NCBI GenBank assembly: GCA_910580135.1
Contig: CAJTXC010000002.1
Location: forward strand, 1 to 39,313
Origin: an uncultured Bacilli bacterium
GTDB lineage: Bacteria > Bacillota_I > Bacilli_A > RF39 > UBA660
Direction of reading: 5' to 3'
DNA: 39,313 nucleotides
The first letter of the stretch is position 1. Every line of letters begins with the position of its first letter. The position numbers and the translations under genes are program-made. Under the pieces are notes generated by a model, which saw only the letters and a list, made by a program, of their open reading frames with translations, ran no database searches and was not told where the DNA came from. Positions 7,389 to 14,942 of this stretch are shown here, in pieces.

Positions 7389-8333
7389 ATGAAAGTAAGA
7401 TTAGGTTATGTAGCACTTTCTAAAGCTATGAATGATATAACAACATCAAGTACGATAACATACACTAATTACATAAATAAAAATTATACTGTGGATAAGT
7501 TGTTAGATGTTACAAAAAGTAATTTAGATGCTTTAAAAGAACTACTAATTTATAACGTTAAAAATAATATTCATTTTTACAGGCTAACCTCTAAATTAGT
7601 TCCTCTTGCTACTCACGACAAGGTATCATTTGATTATATAAAACCATTAGATAATAAATATAAAGAAATTGGTAATATCATAAATGATAGCAACATGCGA
7701 GTAGATACTCATCCTGATCAATATGCAGTATTAAATAGCATGGATAAAAAAATTATTAAAAATACATTTAAAATATTAGAATATCATTATAAGGTGTTAA
7801 AAGCATTAAAAATTAATAACCCAATAATAATATTACACGTTGGTAGTAGTGCATGTGGTAAAAAAGCATCAATTACTAGATTTATAAATAATTTTAATAA
7901 ACTTCCAGAACATATACAAAAATGTATTACCGTGGAAAACGATGATAAAATATATAACATAAAAGATGTACTTAACTTATGCACTAAATTAAATATACCA
8001 ATGGTTTTAGATTATCATCATTATATATGCAATAACGATGAAGAAAAAATAGAAGACTACATAAAAGAAATAATGAATACTTGGAAAAATATTAATCCAA
8101 AGTTTCATTTTTCATCACCTAAAAGTAACTTAAAAAAAGAATTTAGAAGTCATCATGATTACATAAATTCTGATGATTTTATAAAATTCATAAACATACT
8201 AAAACCATATAATAAAGATGTAGACATAATGTTAGAAGCAAAAGCTAAGGATGATGCTATCTCAAGACTAGTTAGAGAGCTTAAATATAAGACAAATTAT
8301 AATTTTTTAGATGAAACTACTTTCATTATTTAA
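7389..8333 (+). CDS. uvsE: UV damage endonuclease (UvdE/UvsE family)
   Basis: About 314 residues with a TIM-barrel UV endonuclease pattern: LGYVALS at the start, IHFYRLTSKLVPLATH, RVDTHPDQYAVLNS, IILHVGSSACGKK, CITVENDD, MVLDYHHYICN and HFSSPK, followed by HHDYI and VDIMLEAKAKDDAISRL. These segments carry the metal-binding His, Asp and Glu residues. The enzyme nicks DNA directly 5' of UV photoproducts (pyrimidine dimers and 6-4 products), starting an excision repair route independent of UvrABC. ATG 7389 is preferred over GTG 7380 because GGTGAT sits at the right distance. It is probably transcribed on its own. Length fits the family. Confidence 0.9.
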   Translation: MKVRLGYVALSKAMNDITTSSTITYTNYINKNYTVDKLLDVTKSNLDALKELLIYNVKNNIHFYRLTSKLVPLATHDKVSFDYIKPLDNKYKEIGNIINDSNMRVDTHPDQYAVLNSMDKKIIKNTFKILEYHYKVLKALKINNPIIILHVGSSACGKKASITRFINNFNKLPEHIQKCITVENDDKIYNIKDVLNLCTKLNIPMVLDYHHYICNNDEEKIEDYIKEIMNTWKNINPKFHFSSPKSNLKKEFRSHHDYINSDDFIKFINILKPYNKDVDIMLEAKAKDDAISRLVRELKYKTNYNFLDETTFII

Positions 8334-8403
8334 CATAACAAGGCTTTTTATATATTTAATTTTAATCAATAAAAATATAATATATTAGAAAGGAGTGTTT
8401 AGT

Positions 8404-8580
8404 ATGTATTATCCTGGATATCCTGGAGGTTATGCATATCCAGTTTATGACAACAATAATAATAGTGGTTCAAGCTGGATTTGGATTATAATAGTTGTAT
8501 TTATAATTTTCTTCCTATTCTGGGGAGCAGGTTCTGGAAACAGAAACGGTTGCGGATGCGGATGCAATAACAATTGGTAA
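8404..8580 (+). CDS. Small Gly/Tyr/Cys-rich single-pass membrane peptide (YjcZ-like)
   Basis: A 58-residue peptide from ATG 8404, 8 nt after AGGAG. The N-terminus is Tyr/Gly/Pro-rich (MYYPGYPGGYAYPVY), then an Asn-rich linker, one strong transmembrane helix (about residues 24-42: WIWIIIVVFIIFFLFW), then a Gly/Asn tail with three alternating cysteines (GCGCGC) ending in Trp. Such Gly- and aromatic-rich peptides with one helix resemble the YjcZ-type small membrane proteins of spore-forming Bacillota, but sequence identity is not evident. The alternating cysteines could bind metal or crosslink. A TATAAT lies at 8376-8381. Function unknown. Confidence 0.7.
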   Translation: MYYPGYPGGYAYPVYDNNNNSGSSWIWIIIVVFIIFFLFWGAGSGNRNGCGCGCNNNW

Positions 8581-8584
8581 TAAG

Positions 8585-8612
8585 AAAAAAGACCATTAAT
8601 TGGCCTTTTTTT
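8585..8612. terminator. Bidirectional terminator between the small peptide gene and the yhgE-like gene
   Basis: Stem flanked by A6 on the left and T7 on the right (AAAAGACCA / TTGGCCTTTT, with a G.U pair on the minus strand). It serves both converging genes and overlaps the 3' end of the minus-strand gene. Confidence 0.65.
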
Positions 8613-10629
8613 GTTGTTTTAAATCTTTAATAATATTTATTATAAGGAATATCACAAAGATTAATACTACAGTAATTATAGATTTAGAAAGCAAACTACC
8701 TTCAATGCTAATTAATGATTCCTTAAATAAATCTATTGTATATTTCATTGGTAAGAAGTTAAATAATTTTTGAAATCCATTAGATACAGTTTCTATTGGG
8801 AATGTTCCTCCTGCTGCAGCAAGTTGCAACACTAATAATATAAGTGCAATAAACTTACCAACATCATTTAAATTTACTATTAAAAACTCAATAATTGATT
8901 CAAATGCACACGCAACAAGTATCATTGATGCAAAGTATAAGAAGTAATTAGTTACGTTAAATCCTAATCCTATCTTTAATAATACGCCTAGAATAACACC
9001 TTGAAGTGATGCAAGTCCTAAATAACAAAATGTTCTTTTTACTTTATTTTCTGCGTTTCTACTAAATAATTTAAATCTATCATTTGCATCATAATATAAT
9101 ATTATAAATAACATTAAAGATCCCACCCATAAAGCAATTGATATAAAAAATGGTGAGAAAGCAGTACCATACTCGGTAACTTCATTAACATCTTTTTCTT
9201 CTACTTTTACTGGGTTAGCAGCAAAATCTTCCAAACTAGTTAGTTTTTTCAAATCATTATTAGTAGAATTTATTGAACTTGCAACTTCACTTTTAGCAGT
9301 ATTAACACCATTATATAACGTGTTAGTTCCACTAGCTAAACTACTACTTCCTTTATTTATTTCATTTATTCCAGAAAGTACGGTATTTGATCCATTCCTT
9401 AACGTATTAGTACCAACAGTTAAAGTCTTAGTACCACTAACTAACTTCGAAGAACCTGTCTTTAACTCATCTACACCTTGTTTTAAAGTACTAACACCAG
9501 CTTTTAATTCTGGTAATTTTTCTGTACCAGCACTTAATTTATCAATACCATCACTAACTTGTTTATTACCAATCGATAACCTGTTACCCGCATTCTTTAT
9601 AAAATCACTTATTGTAAGTACTTTAGCAGTATTATCATCAATGTTGTTATCATTCATTAATTTAGTTATAAGCCCACAAGTTTGTGCATTATATGATGGC
9701 AAGCCAGAAGTACATGCCCCTAATTTTGCATTTTCAAAGGTAACACTTAATAATGATGGGTTAGATGTAACATAATTAACCAAAGTAATATAACTATTTA
9801 ATCCTTCGGTAAAACTATCTTCTCCTTGTTTTAATGTGCTTACACCATTTTGTAAATCATCTAACTTAATAGATGCGCTACTAAGAGAATTAACTCCTGT
9901 TTGTAATTTACTTATTCCTTCGTCTAGTTCTTTAGCGCCTCCATATAAAGAGTTAGCACCATTGTTAACACTTAATACACCGTTATTAAATTCATTATAT
10001 CTAGAACTCAAAGTGCTAGTTCCATCTTGAAGTTTATAAGCACCATCTTTAAGCGTACTTGTTCCATCAGATATTTGTTTTAATCCATCATCTATTTTTG
10101 CTACTTTTTTAGGAACACTATTTAAATTATCAGTTAAAGTAGACACAACTTCTTTAGAAACGTTACTTCTAACTTCTTTTTCTGCTTCTAAAACCACTCT
10201 ACTTATTATTTGTGATGCTAAATAATTTGATTTCTGGTTTGGAGAATAAGTAATAGTTGCTGCTTTCTTATTTTCCTCACCCGCACTTAATAAATTGCTA
10301 GTAAAATCACTTGGAATTGTAATAACAGCGTAATAGTCTTTATTATTTAAGCCTTCTTCTGCTTTTTTACTATTAACAACACTAATACCAAGTACGTTTT
10401 TTTCTTTTAAGCCATCAATTAAATCCTCGCCCTTACTTTCACCATTTACTTTCTTATCTTCATTTACGATAGCAACTGGAATATCATCCATGTGTCCGTA
10501 TGGATCCCAATAAGCTTTTAAATAAAAGAAACTATACATAAATGGTATTAAAAGTACCGCTGCAATAACAACATAGTTAAACCAAGTTTTATTGATCTTT
10601 TTTACTTGTTTTTTATTATCTTTTTTCAT
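8596..10629 (-). CDS. YhgE/Pip domain membrane protein (ABC-2-type exporter-like)
   Basis: A 677-residue protein with the YhgE/Pip (phage infection protein) layout. A cytosolic start leads into TM1 (about residues 18-38), followed by FYLKAYWDPYGHMDDIPVAI, the conserved start of the extracellular region. A long ectodomain carries many heptad-like repeats of the form L-x-x-G-x-x-x-L (ISDGTSTLKDGAYKLQDGTS and similar, about residues 185-470). Five or so C-terminal helices resemble ABC-2 permeases (AFSPFFISIALWVGSLMLF onward). Relatives serve as phage receptors or infection factors (Lactococcus Pip, Bacillus YueB) and as membrane parts of type VII secretion. The tetR gene 18 nt upstream is the usual partner of stand-alone copies, which points to stress- or drug-induced export. 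Confidence 0.88.
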   Translation of the reverse strand: MKKDNKKQVKKINKTWFNYVVIAAVLLIPFMYSFFYLKAYWDPYGHMDDIPVAIVNEDKKVNGESKGEDLIDGLKEKNVLGISVVNSKKAEEGLNNKDYYAVITIPSDFTSNLLSAGEENKKAATITYSPNQKSNYLASQIISRVVLEAEKEVRSNVSKEVVSTLTDNLNSVPKKVAKIDDGLKQISDGTSTLKDGAYKLQDGTSTLSSRYNEFNNGVLSVNNGANSLYGGAKELDEGISKLQTGVNSLSSASIKLDDLQNGVSTLKQGEDSFTEGLNSYITLVNYVTSNPSLLSVTFENAKLGACTSGLPSYNAQTCGLITKLMNDNNIDDNTAKVLTISDFIKNAGNRLSIGNKQVSDGIDKLSAGTEKLPELKAGVSTLKQGVDELKTGSSKLVSGTKTLTVGTNTLRNGSNTVLSGINEINKGSSSLASGTNTLYNGVNTAKSEVASSINSTNNDLKKLTSLEDFAANPVKVEEKDVNEVTEYGTAFSPFFISIALWVGSLMLFIILYYDANDRFKLFSRNAENKVKRTFCYLGLASLQGVILGVLLKIGLGFNVTNYFLYFASMILVACAFESIIEFLIVNLNDVGKFIALILLVLQLAAAGGTFPIETVSNGFQKLFNFLPMKYTIDLFKESLISIEGSLLSKSIITVVLIFVIFLIINIIKDLKQQKKAN

Positions 10630-10646
10630 TCATAATCCCCCAATCT

Positions 10647-11204
10647 TCAATTAAATAATCCTTCTTTTAAAATTTTAGTAATGTTTTCAGTTACCTTCTT
10701 TTCATCAAGTTCTTTATCCCATTCAAATATTACCGAAACGTATACCTTATAAATTATAAAAGCACATAAATCTACATCACAATCTTTAATGTATCCCTTA
10801 TCAATAGCCCATGAAAGGCGCATCTTTATAAAATCAAGTATGCCATCATCAAACATTTTTATGGAGTTTTTAGAAGAAATAGTATTTAACTCATCAGCTT
10901 CTTTTGATAAAGTAATAAACAATTTAGCTTCTTTTTTATATTTAAGAAGTTCATATAAGACTTTATTTACTCCTTCAAAAAAGTCTTTTTCATCAGAATA
11001 TTTAGTTATAATACCCTTCATATGTAAAAGTTCCTCTTCTATTAATGATTTTAATAAGCTTTCCTTATCATCAAAGTAAGAATAAACCGTTTTCTTAGTA
11101 ACGTTTGCATTTTTCGCAATTTCATCCATACTAACTTTCTTATACCCATATTTTGTAAATAATTCTCTTGCAGATATTAATATTTCATCTTTCTTATTAC
11201 TCAT
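10647..11204 (-). CDS. TetR-family transcriptional repressor
   Basis: 185 residues from ATG 11204, which sits 4-5 nt after GGAGGG; longer in-frame starts upstream would overlap the promoter and operator and are rejected. Residues 1-50 are a TetR helix-turn-helix: ILISARELFTKYGYKKVSMD, then EIAKNANVTKKTVYSYFDDK, with the classic YSYFDDKESLL end. The rest is a helical ligand/dimer domain with no identified ligand. TetR repressors bind DNA as dimers and are released by small molecules. The gene is cotranscribed with the YhgE-like gene (18-nt gap). A direct repeat of RGTATACCA with 21-bp spacing just after its own -10 box suggests autorepression. Confidence 0.92.
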   Translation of the reverse strand: MSNKKDEILISARELFTKYGYKKVSMDEIAKNANVTKKTVYSYFDDKESLLKSLIEEELLHMKGIITKYSDEKDFFEGVNKVLYELLKYKKEAKLFITLSKEADELNTISSKNSIKMFDDGILDFIKMRLSWAIDKGYIKDCDVDLCAFIIYKVYVSVIFEWDKELDEKKVTENITKILKEGLFN

Positions 11205-11210
11205 AATCCC

Positions 11211-11248
11211 TCCAGTATACCAATAAACCATTTCGGTATACCAGTATA
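11211..11248 (-). promoter_or_regulatory. Candidate TetR operator
   Basis: Two copies of a palindrome-like 9-mer (AGTATACCA at 11214-11222 and GGTATACCA at 11235-11243 on the plus strand) spaced exactly 21 bp, that is, two helical turns. They lie between the -10 box and the ribosome site of the tetR gene, where a bound repressor would block transcription. Confidence 0.6.
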
Positions 11249-11276
11249 GTATATGACCATAATAAAAGAAAGTCAA
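11248..11276 (-). promoter_or_regulatory. Promoter of the tetR-yhgE-like operon
   Basis: Minus strand -35 TTGACT (11271-11276), 17-nt spacer, -10 TATACT (11248-11253). The -35 box is also part of the terminator stem of the upstream superoxide reductase gene. Confidence 0.75.
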
Positions 11277-11293
11277 CCAGTTTTGACTTTCTT
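11266..11293 (-). terminator. Terminator of the superoxide reductase gene
   Basis: Perfect 11-bp inverted repeat (11266-11276 with 11283-11293, loop of 6), followed on the minus strand by TTTTATT. It overlaps the -35 box of the tetR promoter. Confidence 0.7.
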
Positions 11294-11305
11294 AATAATT
11301 TTTAA

Positions 11306-11686
11306 TTATTTAATTTCATTTTCCCATAATCCATGTTTATTACAATATGAATATAGTTTTCCTTCTTTCACATCTTTAAAAGTTACTGTTGCAGATACTC
11401 CTGGTTTTAAATAATAAACTTCTTCTTTTTCATCTGTTACTAAAGCTATCCATTCAATATAATGATCTTCATCCATAACATGGTTAACTGTCACTACAAC
11501 ATCATTCTCATTTAACTCATATGCTGGAACATGTTTTTCTACTGCGGCATCAACCGAATTGGATTTTAAAGTAATCATTTTCTCGTTGCAACATTTAATA
11601 CCACAATCATCACAATTGCAATAATTTATTATTTTGACTAAAGCTCCACACTTAGAACATTTTTTTATAACTAATTCTTTTTTCAT
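11306..11686 (-). CDS. dfx: Superoxide reductase, desulfoferrodoxin type (two iron sites)
   Basis: A 126-residue, two-domain superoxide reductase. The N-terminal desulforedoxin-like iron site has Cys10-x-x-Cys13 and Cys32-Cys33; extra cysteines (23, 25, 28) between them are unusual. The catalytic Fe(His)4Cys centre is complete: E50-K51-H52-V-P, H69 (VNHVM), H75 (DEDHYIEW), C115 and H118 (YCNKHGLW). The enzyme reduces superoxide to hydrogen peroxide without making oxygen, using rubredoxin or NADPH-linked electrons, and is typical of anaerobes. A GGAGG ribosome site precedes ATG 11686. The extra Cys cluster may be a remodelled metal site or an extended loop. The gene lies between the XRE-CYTH regulator and tetR on the same strand, with its own terminator. 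Confidence 0.93.
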   Translation of the reverse strand: MKKELVIKKCSKCGALVKIINYCNCDDCGIKCCNEKMITLKSNSVDAAVEKHVPAYELNENDVVVTVNHVMDEDHYIEWIALVTDEKEEVYYLKPGVSATVTFKDVKEGKLYSYCNKHGLWENEIK

Positions 11687-11741
11687 TAATTAATCCTCCT
11701 ACTCTATAGATACTATTAGTATATCATAGAATCCATAAAGT

Positions 11742-12485
11742 TTAATCTTTAAAAATTAGATGATATGGATACCCTCTTTTATCTACCTTATCCAAATTTA
11801 AATCAAGGTCTTTAGCTAATTTAAGTAATTCATCACATTCTTCCATTACTGATTTTGTATATTTTTTTATTTCTATTTCTATAAAATAGCCAAGTTCTTC
11901 AACGCAGTCCAATGCCACTTCATACTTATCTAAATAAATAAAAGAACTTCTTATTTTATCTACTACTACAACTTGAACTAAACCCAAAACTTTTAATATT
12001 TTATCCATGTCTTTATCGTTATTAATTTCTACTTCGTATTCATCACAAGACATATCACTATACCAATTTTTATAATTTAATATATTTTTATTACCCCTTT
12101 TTCCTATTCTAAGCCACTCAGTAATAGGACTAGAATTTAAAAAACTTCTGTAAGTTGGCTCATAGTATGTATCAATTTGTCTAATTTCATTAATAAACCT
12201 AGCATTATTTGTCATAAATATTTTTATTTCTTCAAATTCTTTTTTAGATAACTTTATCTTTATTTCCGTTTCTATATCATTTTTATTAACATTACCATAT
12301 ATCAAATAACTAGCACTACAATCTAATATTTCACTTAGTTTTATTATCATTTCTAAACCTGGTTCAGTTCTATTTTTCTCCCAACTAGAAATTGTTTTAT
12401 CCGTAACAAAAAGTTTATCTGCTAATTTCTGCTGACTTAAACCTTTCTTTTTTCTTAAATTCATAATTCTAGTTCCTAAATTCAT
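11742..12485 (-). CDS. XRE-type HTH fused to a CYTH (class IV adenylyl cyclase / ThTPase-like) domain
   Basis: 247 residues. Residues 4-62 are an XRE helix-turn-helix (IMNLRKKKGLSQQKLADKLF, TISSWEKNRTEPGLEMIIKL). Residues 70-205 are a CYTH tunnel-fold domain with all the usual charged landmarks: ExExK (E72, E74, K76), R126 and R130 in WLRIGKRG, K139, E151 and E153 in YEVEI, K177 and R179 in VDKIRSSF, D193 in EVALDCV, and the closing GYFIEIEI. CYTH enzymes hydrolyse or cyclise triphosphates (thiamine triphosphate, ATP to cAMP, tripolyphosphate). Joined to a DNA-binding domain, it suggests a regulator that senses or processes such a ligand. GAGGTG precedes ATG 12485, and an extended -10 TGT-TATAAT lies at 12507-12515. 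Catalysis and ligand are not known. Confidence 0.85.
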   Translation of the reverse strand: MNLGTRIMNLRKKKGLSQQKLADKLFVTDKTISSWEKNRTEPGLEMIIKLSEILDCSASYLIYGNVNKNDIETEIKIKLSKKEFEEIKIFMTNNARFINEIRQIDTYYEPTYRSFLNSSPITEWLRIGKRGNKNILNYKNWYSDMSCDEYEVEINNDKDMDKILKVLGLVQVVVVDKIRSSFIYLDKYEVALDCVEELGYFIEIEIKKYTKSVMEECDELLKLAKDLDLNLDKVDKRGYPYHLIFKD

Positions 12486-12506
12486 ATATTCACACCTCTT
12501 AAATGA

Positions 12507-12515
12507 ATTATAACA
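12507..12515 (-). promoter_or_regulatory. Extended -10 promoter of the XRE-CYTH gene
   Basis: Minus strand TGT-TATAAT with a poor -35; a CATGCATG palindrome lies just upstream (12514-12521) and could be an operator for the XRE domain. Confidence 0.5.
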
Positions 12516-12528
12516 TGCATGAAGTATA

Positions 12529-12557
12529 AAAAAATTCTACAAAATGTAGAATTTTTT
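12529..12557. terminator. Bidirectional hairpin terminator
   Basis: Perfect 12-bp inverted repeat (12529-12540 with 12546-12557, loop AAAAT) with A6 and T6 ends. It shields the XRE-CYTH promoter from read-through from upstream. Confidence 0.65.
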
Positions 12558-12799
12558 AAGAAGTCTTTTCATTATTACCAATTAAATTTATTATAGAATA
12601 TATTTTTTAAATTAATACAATGTAAAATAAAATTACTGTTAAAAAAAACAAATCGTAATGTTTCGGTATTATTATCAATATGGTGCGTGAGTAAACCACA
12701 TTTGAAAAATCACATAAAGGCTAATTTCTAAATCGATTATAACATCATTTATATAGTTTTGCGCCTAATAATCTAATCTTTGGGAGAAATTGTAATTTT
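12558..12799. other. Intergenic, nothing recognised
   Basis: 242 bases of AT-rich sequence with no open frame of note, no clear hairpin and no repeat. The downstream region of the membrane-protein genes (minus strand) runs into it without an obvious terminator. Confidence 0.6.
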
Positions 12800-13276
12800 T
12801 TAGGTTAATTCTTTCTTGTGATTTAAGTGTATTCCAATATGTCCTATTCCTAATATAATTGTTGATGTAATTAAGAATACATTTTTCCCATATATACCCA
12901 ATAATAAAAATGCAATTATAGGCAATGTAGCACCTGCAACTGGTATACCTAATAAACTAATATACATATCTCTCATTGTTTTACTGCTTTTGAAGTATCT
13001 TATCCAATATATTTCATATAAAATCATCAGAATAAATGCAATTAACAATATACTAGACCAATTTGAGATTTTATTTATATTAAAATCACTAAATATCAAT
13101 GATGTACAAGTTACTAACATTTCCCCAATTCTTTCAAATATTAGTAATATTTTATTCTCTTTTTTTACATATTTATCATAATTTTTAGGTTTATTTTTAC
13201 TCCATATAATATTAGGTATTATTAGCATTAGCAAAAATATTAAACCTATATACGAAAATCCAAAGTGAATATTCAT
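12800..13276 (-). CDS. Four-helix membrane protein, unrecognised
   Basis: 158 residues with four predicted transmembrane helices (about residues 5-25, 72-92, 108-126 and 130-150). A basic loop (WSKNKPKNYDKYVKKENK) follows helix 1, and the conserved-looking cytosolic segment IYWIRYFKSSKTMRDMYISL lies between helices 2 and 3. The ending LGIGHIGIHLNHKKE is characteristic of this kind of small clostridial membrane protein, for which I know no function. ATG 13276 has a weak ribosome site (AGCGAG). It lies 33 nt after the next membrane-protein gene and is probably cotranscribed with it. Confidence 0.7.
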   Translation of the reverse strand: MNIHFGFSYIGLIFLLMLIIPNIIWSKNKPKNYDKYVKKENKILLIFERIGEMLVTCTSLIFSDFNINKISNWSSILLIAFILMILYEIYWIRYFKSSKTMRDMYISLLGIPVAGATLPIIAFLLLGIYGKNVFLITSTIILGIGHIGIHLNHKKELT

Positions 13277-13309
13277 TATTTCATCTCGCTTTCAAATTGT
13301 AATTTGTCG

Positions 13310-13954
13310 TTATATATATAATCTTAAACAATATATTAATGCTAACACTACTGCCAATAATAAACTATAAACGCTATTTTGGGGTTTCACATATAAAACA
13401 AGCATTGTCCCTAAAAATAACAATGTGTCTATTATACTTTTAAAATAAAAATACCAAATACCAATACTAAAAGAAAATAATAACATTACTGCTAATATTA
13501 CACTAGAAATTATAATTGAAATTTTATTATTTCCTTTTGCATACCAACAGATAAATGCAAGTATTGGAGTTATAGCAGTTATTCCATACCAAATCATCAT
13601 ATAACTTTTAGGATTAAAACCACTGAACATAATTGCGTATAAATGGTAGCTTACTGTCATACCTATAAAAAATAAAAATACATTTAAACTTGCTCTTAAT
13701 GGTGTTGCACTAAACGCCGAAATAATGATTGCTAGGAATATCCATATTCCAAAATCAGAAAAAACATTTCCTAAATCTAATATTCCTAGTATATGTTGCC
13801 ACCATATCGCATCATTAATACCTAAATTATCTAACCATTTAGAAAATATACCTAAAACTATTCCTAATAAGAATATCAAAAATGTATTTATAATTTTTTT
13901 ACTTGTTTTTAAAGTTTTATCAGGAGTCCTTATCTTATCCAAAAAATTTTTCAT
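13310..13954 (-). CDS. Polytopic membrane protein, unrecognised
   Basis: 214 residues with about seven transmembrane helices after a basic cytosolic start (MKNFLDKIRTPDKTLKTSKK). The first long hydrophobic helix ends in FSKWLDNLGINDAIWW; a loop with SAFSATPLRASLNVF and GMTVSYHLYAIMFSG follows, then paired helices to the end. This resembles small permease-like proteins annotated only as DUFs (DUF6518-type is a guess). Substrate and partner are unknown. It is upstream of, and probably cotranscribed with, the four-helix protein. A GGAG ribosome site lies before ATG 13954. Confidence 0.7.
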   Translation of the reverse strand: MKNFLDKIRTPDKTLKTSKKIINTFLIFLLGIVLGIFSKWLDNLGINDAIWWQHILGILDLGNVFSDFGIWIFLAIIISAFSATPLRASLNVFLFFIGMTVSYHLYAIMFSGFNPKSYMMIWYGITAITPILAFICWYAKGNNKISIIISSVILAVMLLFSFSIGIWYFYFKSIIDTLLFLGTMLVLYVKPQNSVYSLLLAVVLALIYCLRLYI

Positions 13955-14320
13955 ATTATCTCCAATTCTACAAATTACTATTTGTATGATAGATTAGTAA
14001 AAAATATAATTAATATATATGTACACAAATAATAATTGAACTTATACAAATATTATAATACTTTTCATATCCTTTTTAAAGTTATCGTGTACATTTTCCT
14101 TTAAGAAATTCAAACAGTTTTATAATTTTTTATGCACCAAATCAAGAGTTACTCTTTTAGCAGATAAGGGTGTATTACAAATAACCCACTTTTCATACCT
14201 AAAAACTAACCGATTTTTACATAAATTTAAGAATGTTATTAATTTTCTTTTTTAACCCCTTATAAATTTCTAGTTTTTCTTTTACTATCTGCATAATTAA
14301 TAAAACTCATTTCAAGCAAA
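13955..14320. other. Intergenic host DNA left of the mobile element
   Basis: About 365 bases without a supported gene. A TATAAT on the minus strand near 14051-14056 could serve the membrane-protein pair, but its -35 is poor. The stretch would lie downstream of ssrA in a strain lacking the element. Confidence 0.5.
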
Positions 14321-14321
14321 C

Positions 14322-14349
14322 AAAAAAGGATTAACCGAAATTAACCTTT
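14322..14349 (-). terminator. Stranded original ssrA terminator
   Basis: Minus strand: AAAGGTTAA, loop TTTCGG, TTAATCCTTTTTT (one bulged T). This is a classic intrinsic terminator with no gene ending beside it now. Without the 13-kb element it would sit about 130 nt downstream of the tmRNA CCA end, so I read it as the host ssrA terminator. A second hairpin, AGTCGAA / TTCGACT (14361-14367 with 14372-14378), lies between it and the core. Confidence 0.65.
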
Positions 14350-14385
14350 GTTTATTTGAAAGTCGAATTAGTTCGACTAATTTCC

Positions 14386-14395
14386 CTATGGTGGA
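14386..14395. repeat. attL core of the ssrA element
   Basis: CTATGGTGGA, identical to 27473-27482, where it overlaps the CCA end of ssrA; after one mismatch (C/G) a further CTGA also matches. It is the left junction between host DNA and the element. Confidence 0.8.
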
Positions 14396-14409
14396 CCTGA
14401 ATAATCTAA

Positions 14410-14421
14410 AAACAAACTTTT
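14410..14421 (+). repeat. Left attP arm of the element
   Basis: AAACAAACTTTT, exact reverse complement of 27454-27465 at the other end of the element; a likely integrase-binding half-site. Confidence 0.65.
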
Positions 14422-14620
14422 TTGTCTTTAGAGGTGGGTTCGCACTAATAATAAGACTGAGTTCATAAAACTCTTCTTTTTTTCCTTTTTTCACTTTGGA
14501 ATACTAAGAAATATGCAATTATCCCTATTTAATTTAAGTATATACAAGTGTTTACTATAAATCAACGATTTACATTAATCACTTTTAAATTTCAGTAATA
14601 ATATGTGTTTATGAGATTAT

Positions 14621-14932
14621 TTAACTATTTAACCACTCTTCATTAAATCTTTTTTTAAATTCTTCTTTAACATCCTCTAATTTTGTATTTATTCCTTTTT
14701 GATTTAAATATTCATAGAATGATTTTGAACTAAGTGTTTTATGTTCTATAATATCATTATAATAAGTAACCATCTTTCTAGCTGTATCCTTAAGTTTAAT
14801 ATTATACATTGTATCATTAACTACTCTATTAATTTTTTTATCATTGTTTTCTTTAGCATACTCTAACATTGGTTTAAATACATTTTCATATAAAAAATTT
14901 AATATTTCTTTTTTCTTTTCTTCTTCTGTCAT
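14621..14932 (-). CDS. Small helical protein in the XRE locus, unrecognised
   Basis: 103 residues, all predicted helix, highly charged (MTEEEKKKEILNFLYENVF, then KLKDTARKMVTYYNDIIEHK) and without membrane segments. It follows the XRE gene by 10 nt on the same strand, with GAGG before ATG 14932, so both are one transcript. Small partners beside an XRE regulator at the end of an integrated element are often antirepressors, antitoxin-like partners or immunity factors. None of these can be confirmed here. Confidence 0.6.
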   Translation of the reverse strand: MTEEEKKKEILNFLYENVFKPMLEYAKENNDKKINRVVNDTMYNIKLKDTARKMVTYYNDIIEHKTLSSKSFYEYLNQKGINTKLEDVKEEFKKRFNEEWLNS

Positions 14933-14942
14933 TTGTTATACC

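Noticed and set aside
6146..7503. Repeat ATACTGTGGATAAGTT in the aminopeptidase and uvsE genes resembling the poly-G promoter block
   Set aside because: Both copies are inside coding sequence (encoding TVDK-L), with no promoter or G tract nearby.
14312..14494. A 60-residue minus-strand open frame across the left element boundary
   Set aside because: It covers the stranded terminator, the hairpin, the att core and the attP arm, has no ribosome site and exists only because of the junction.
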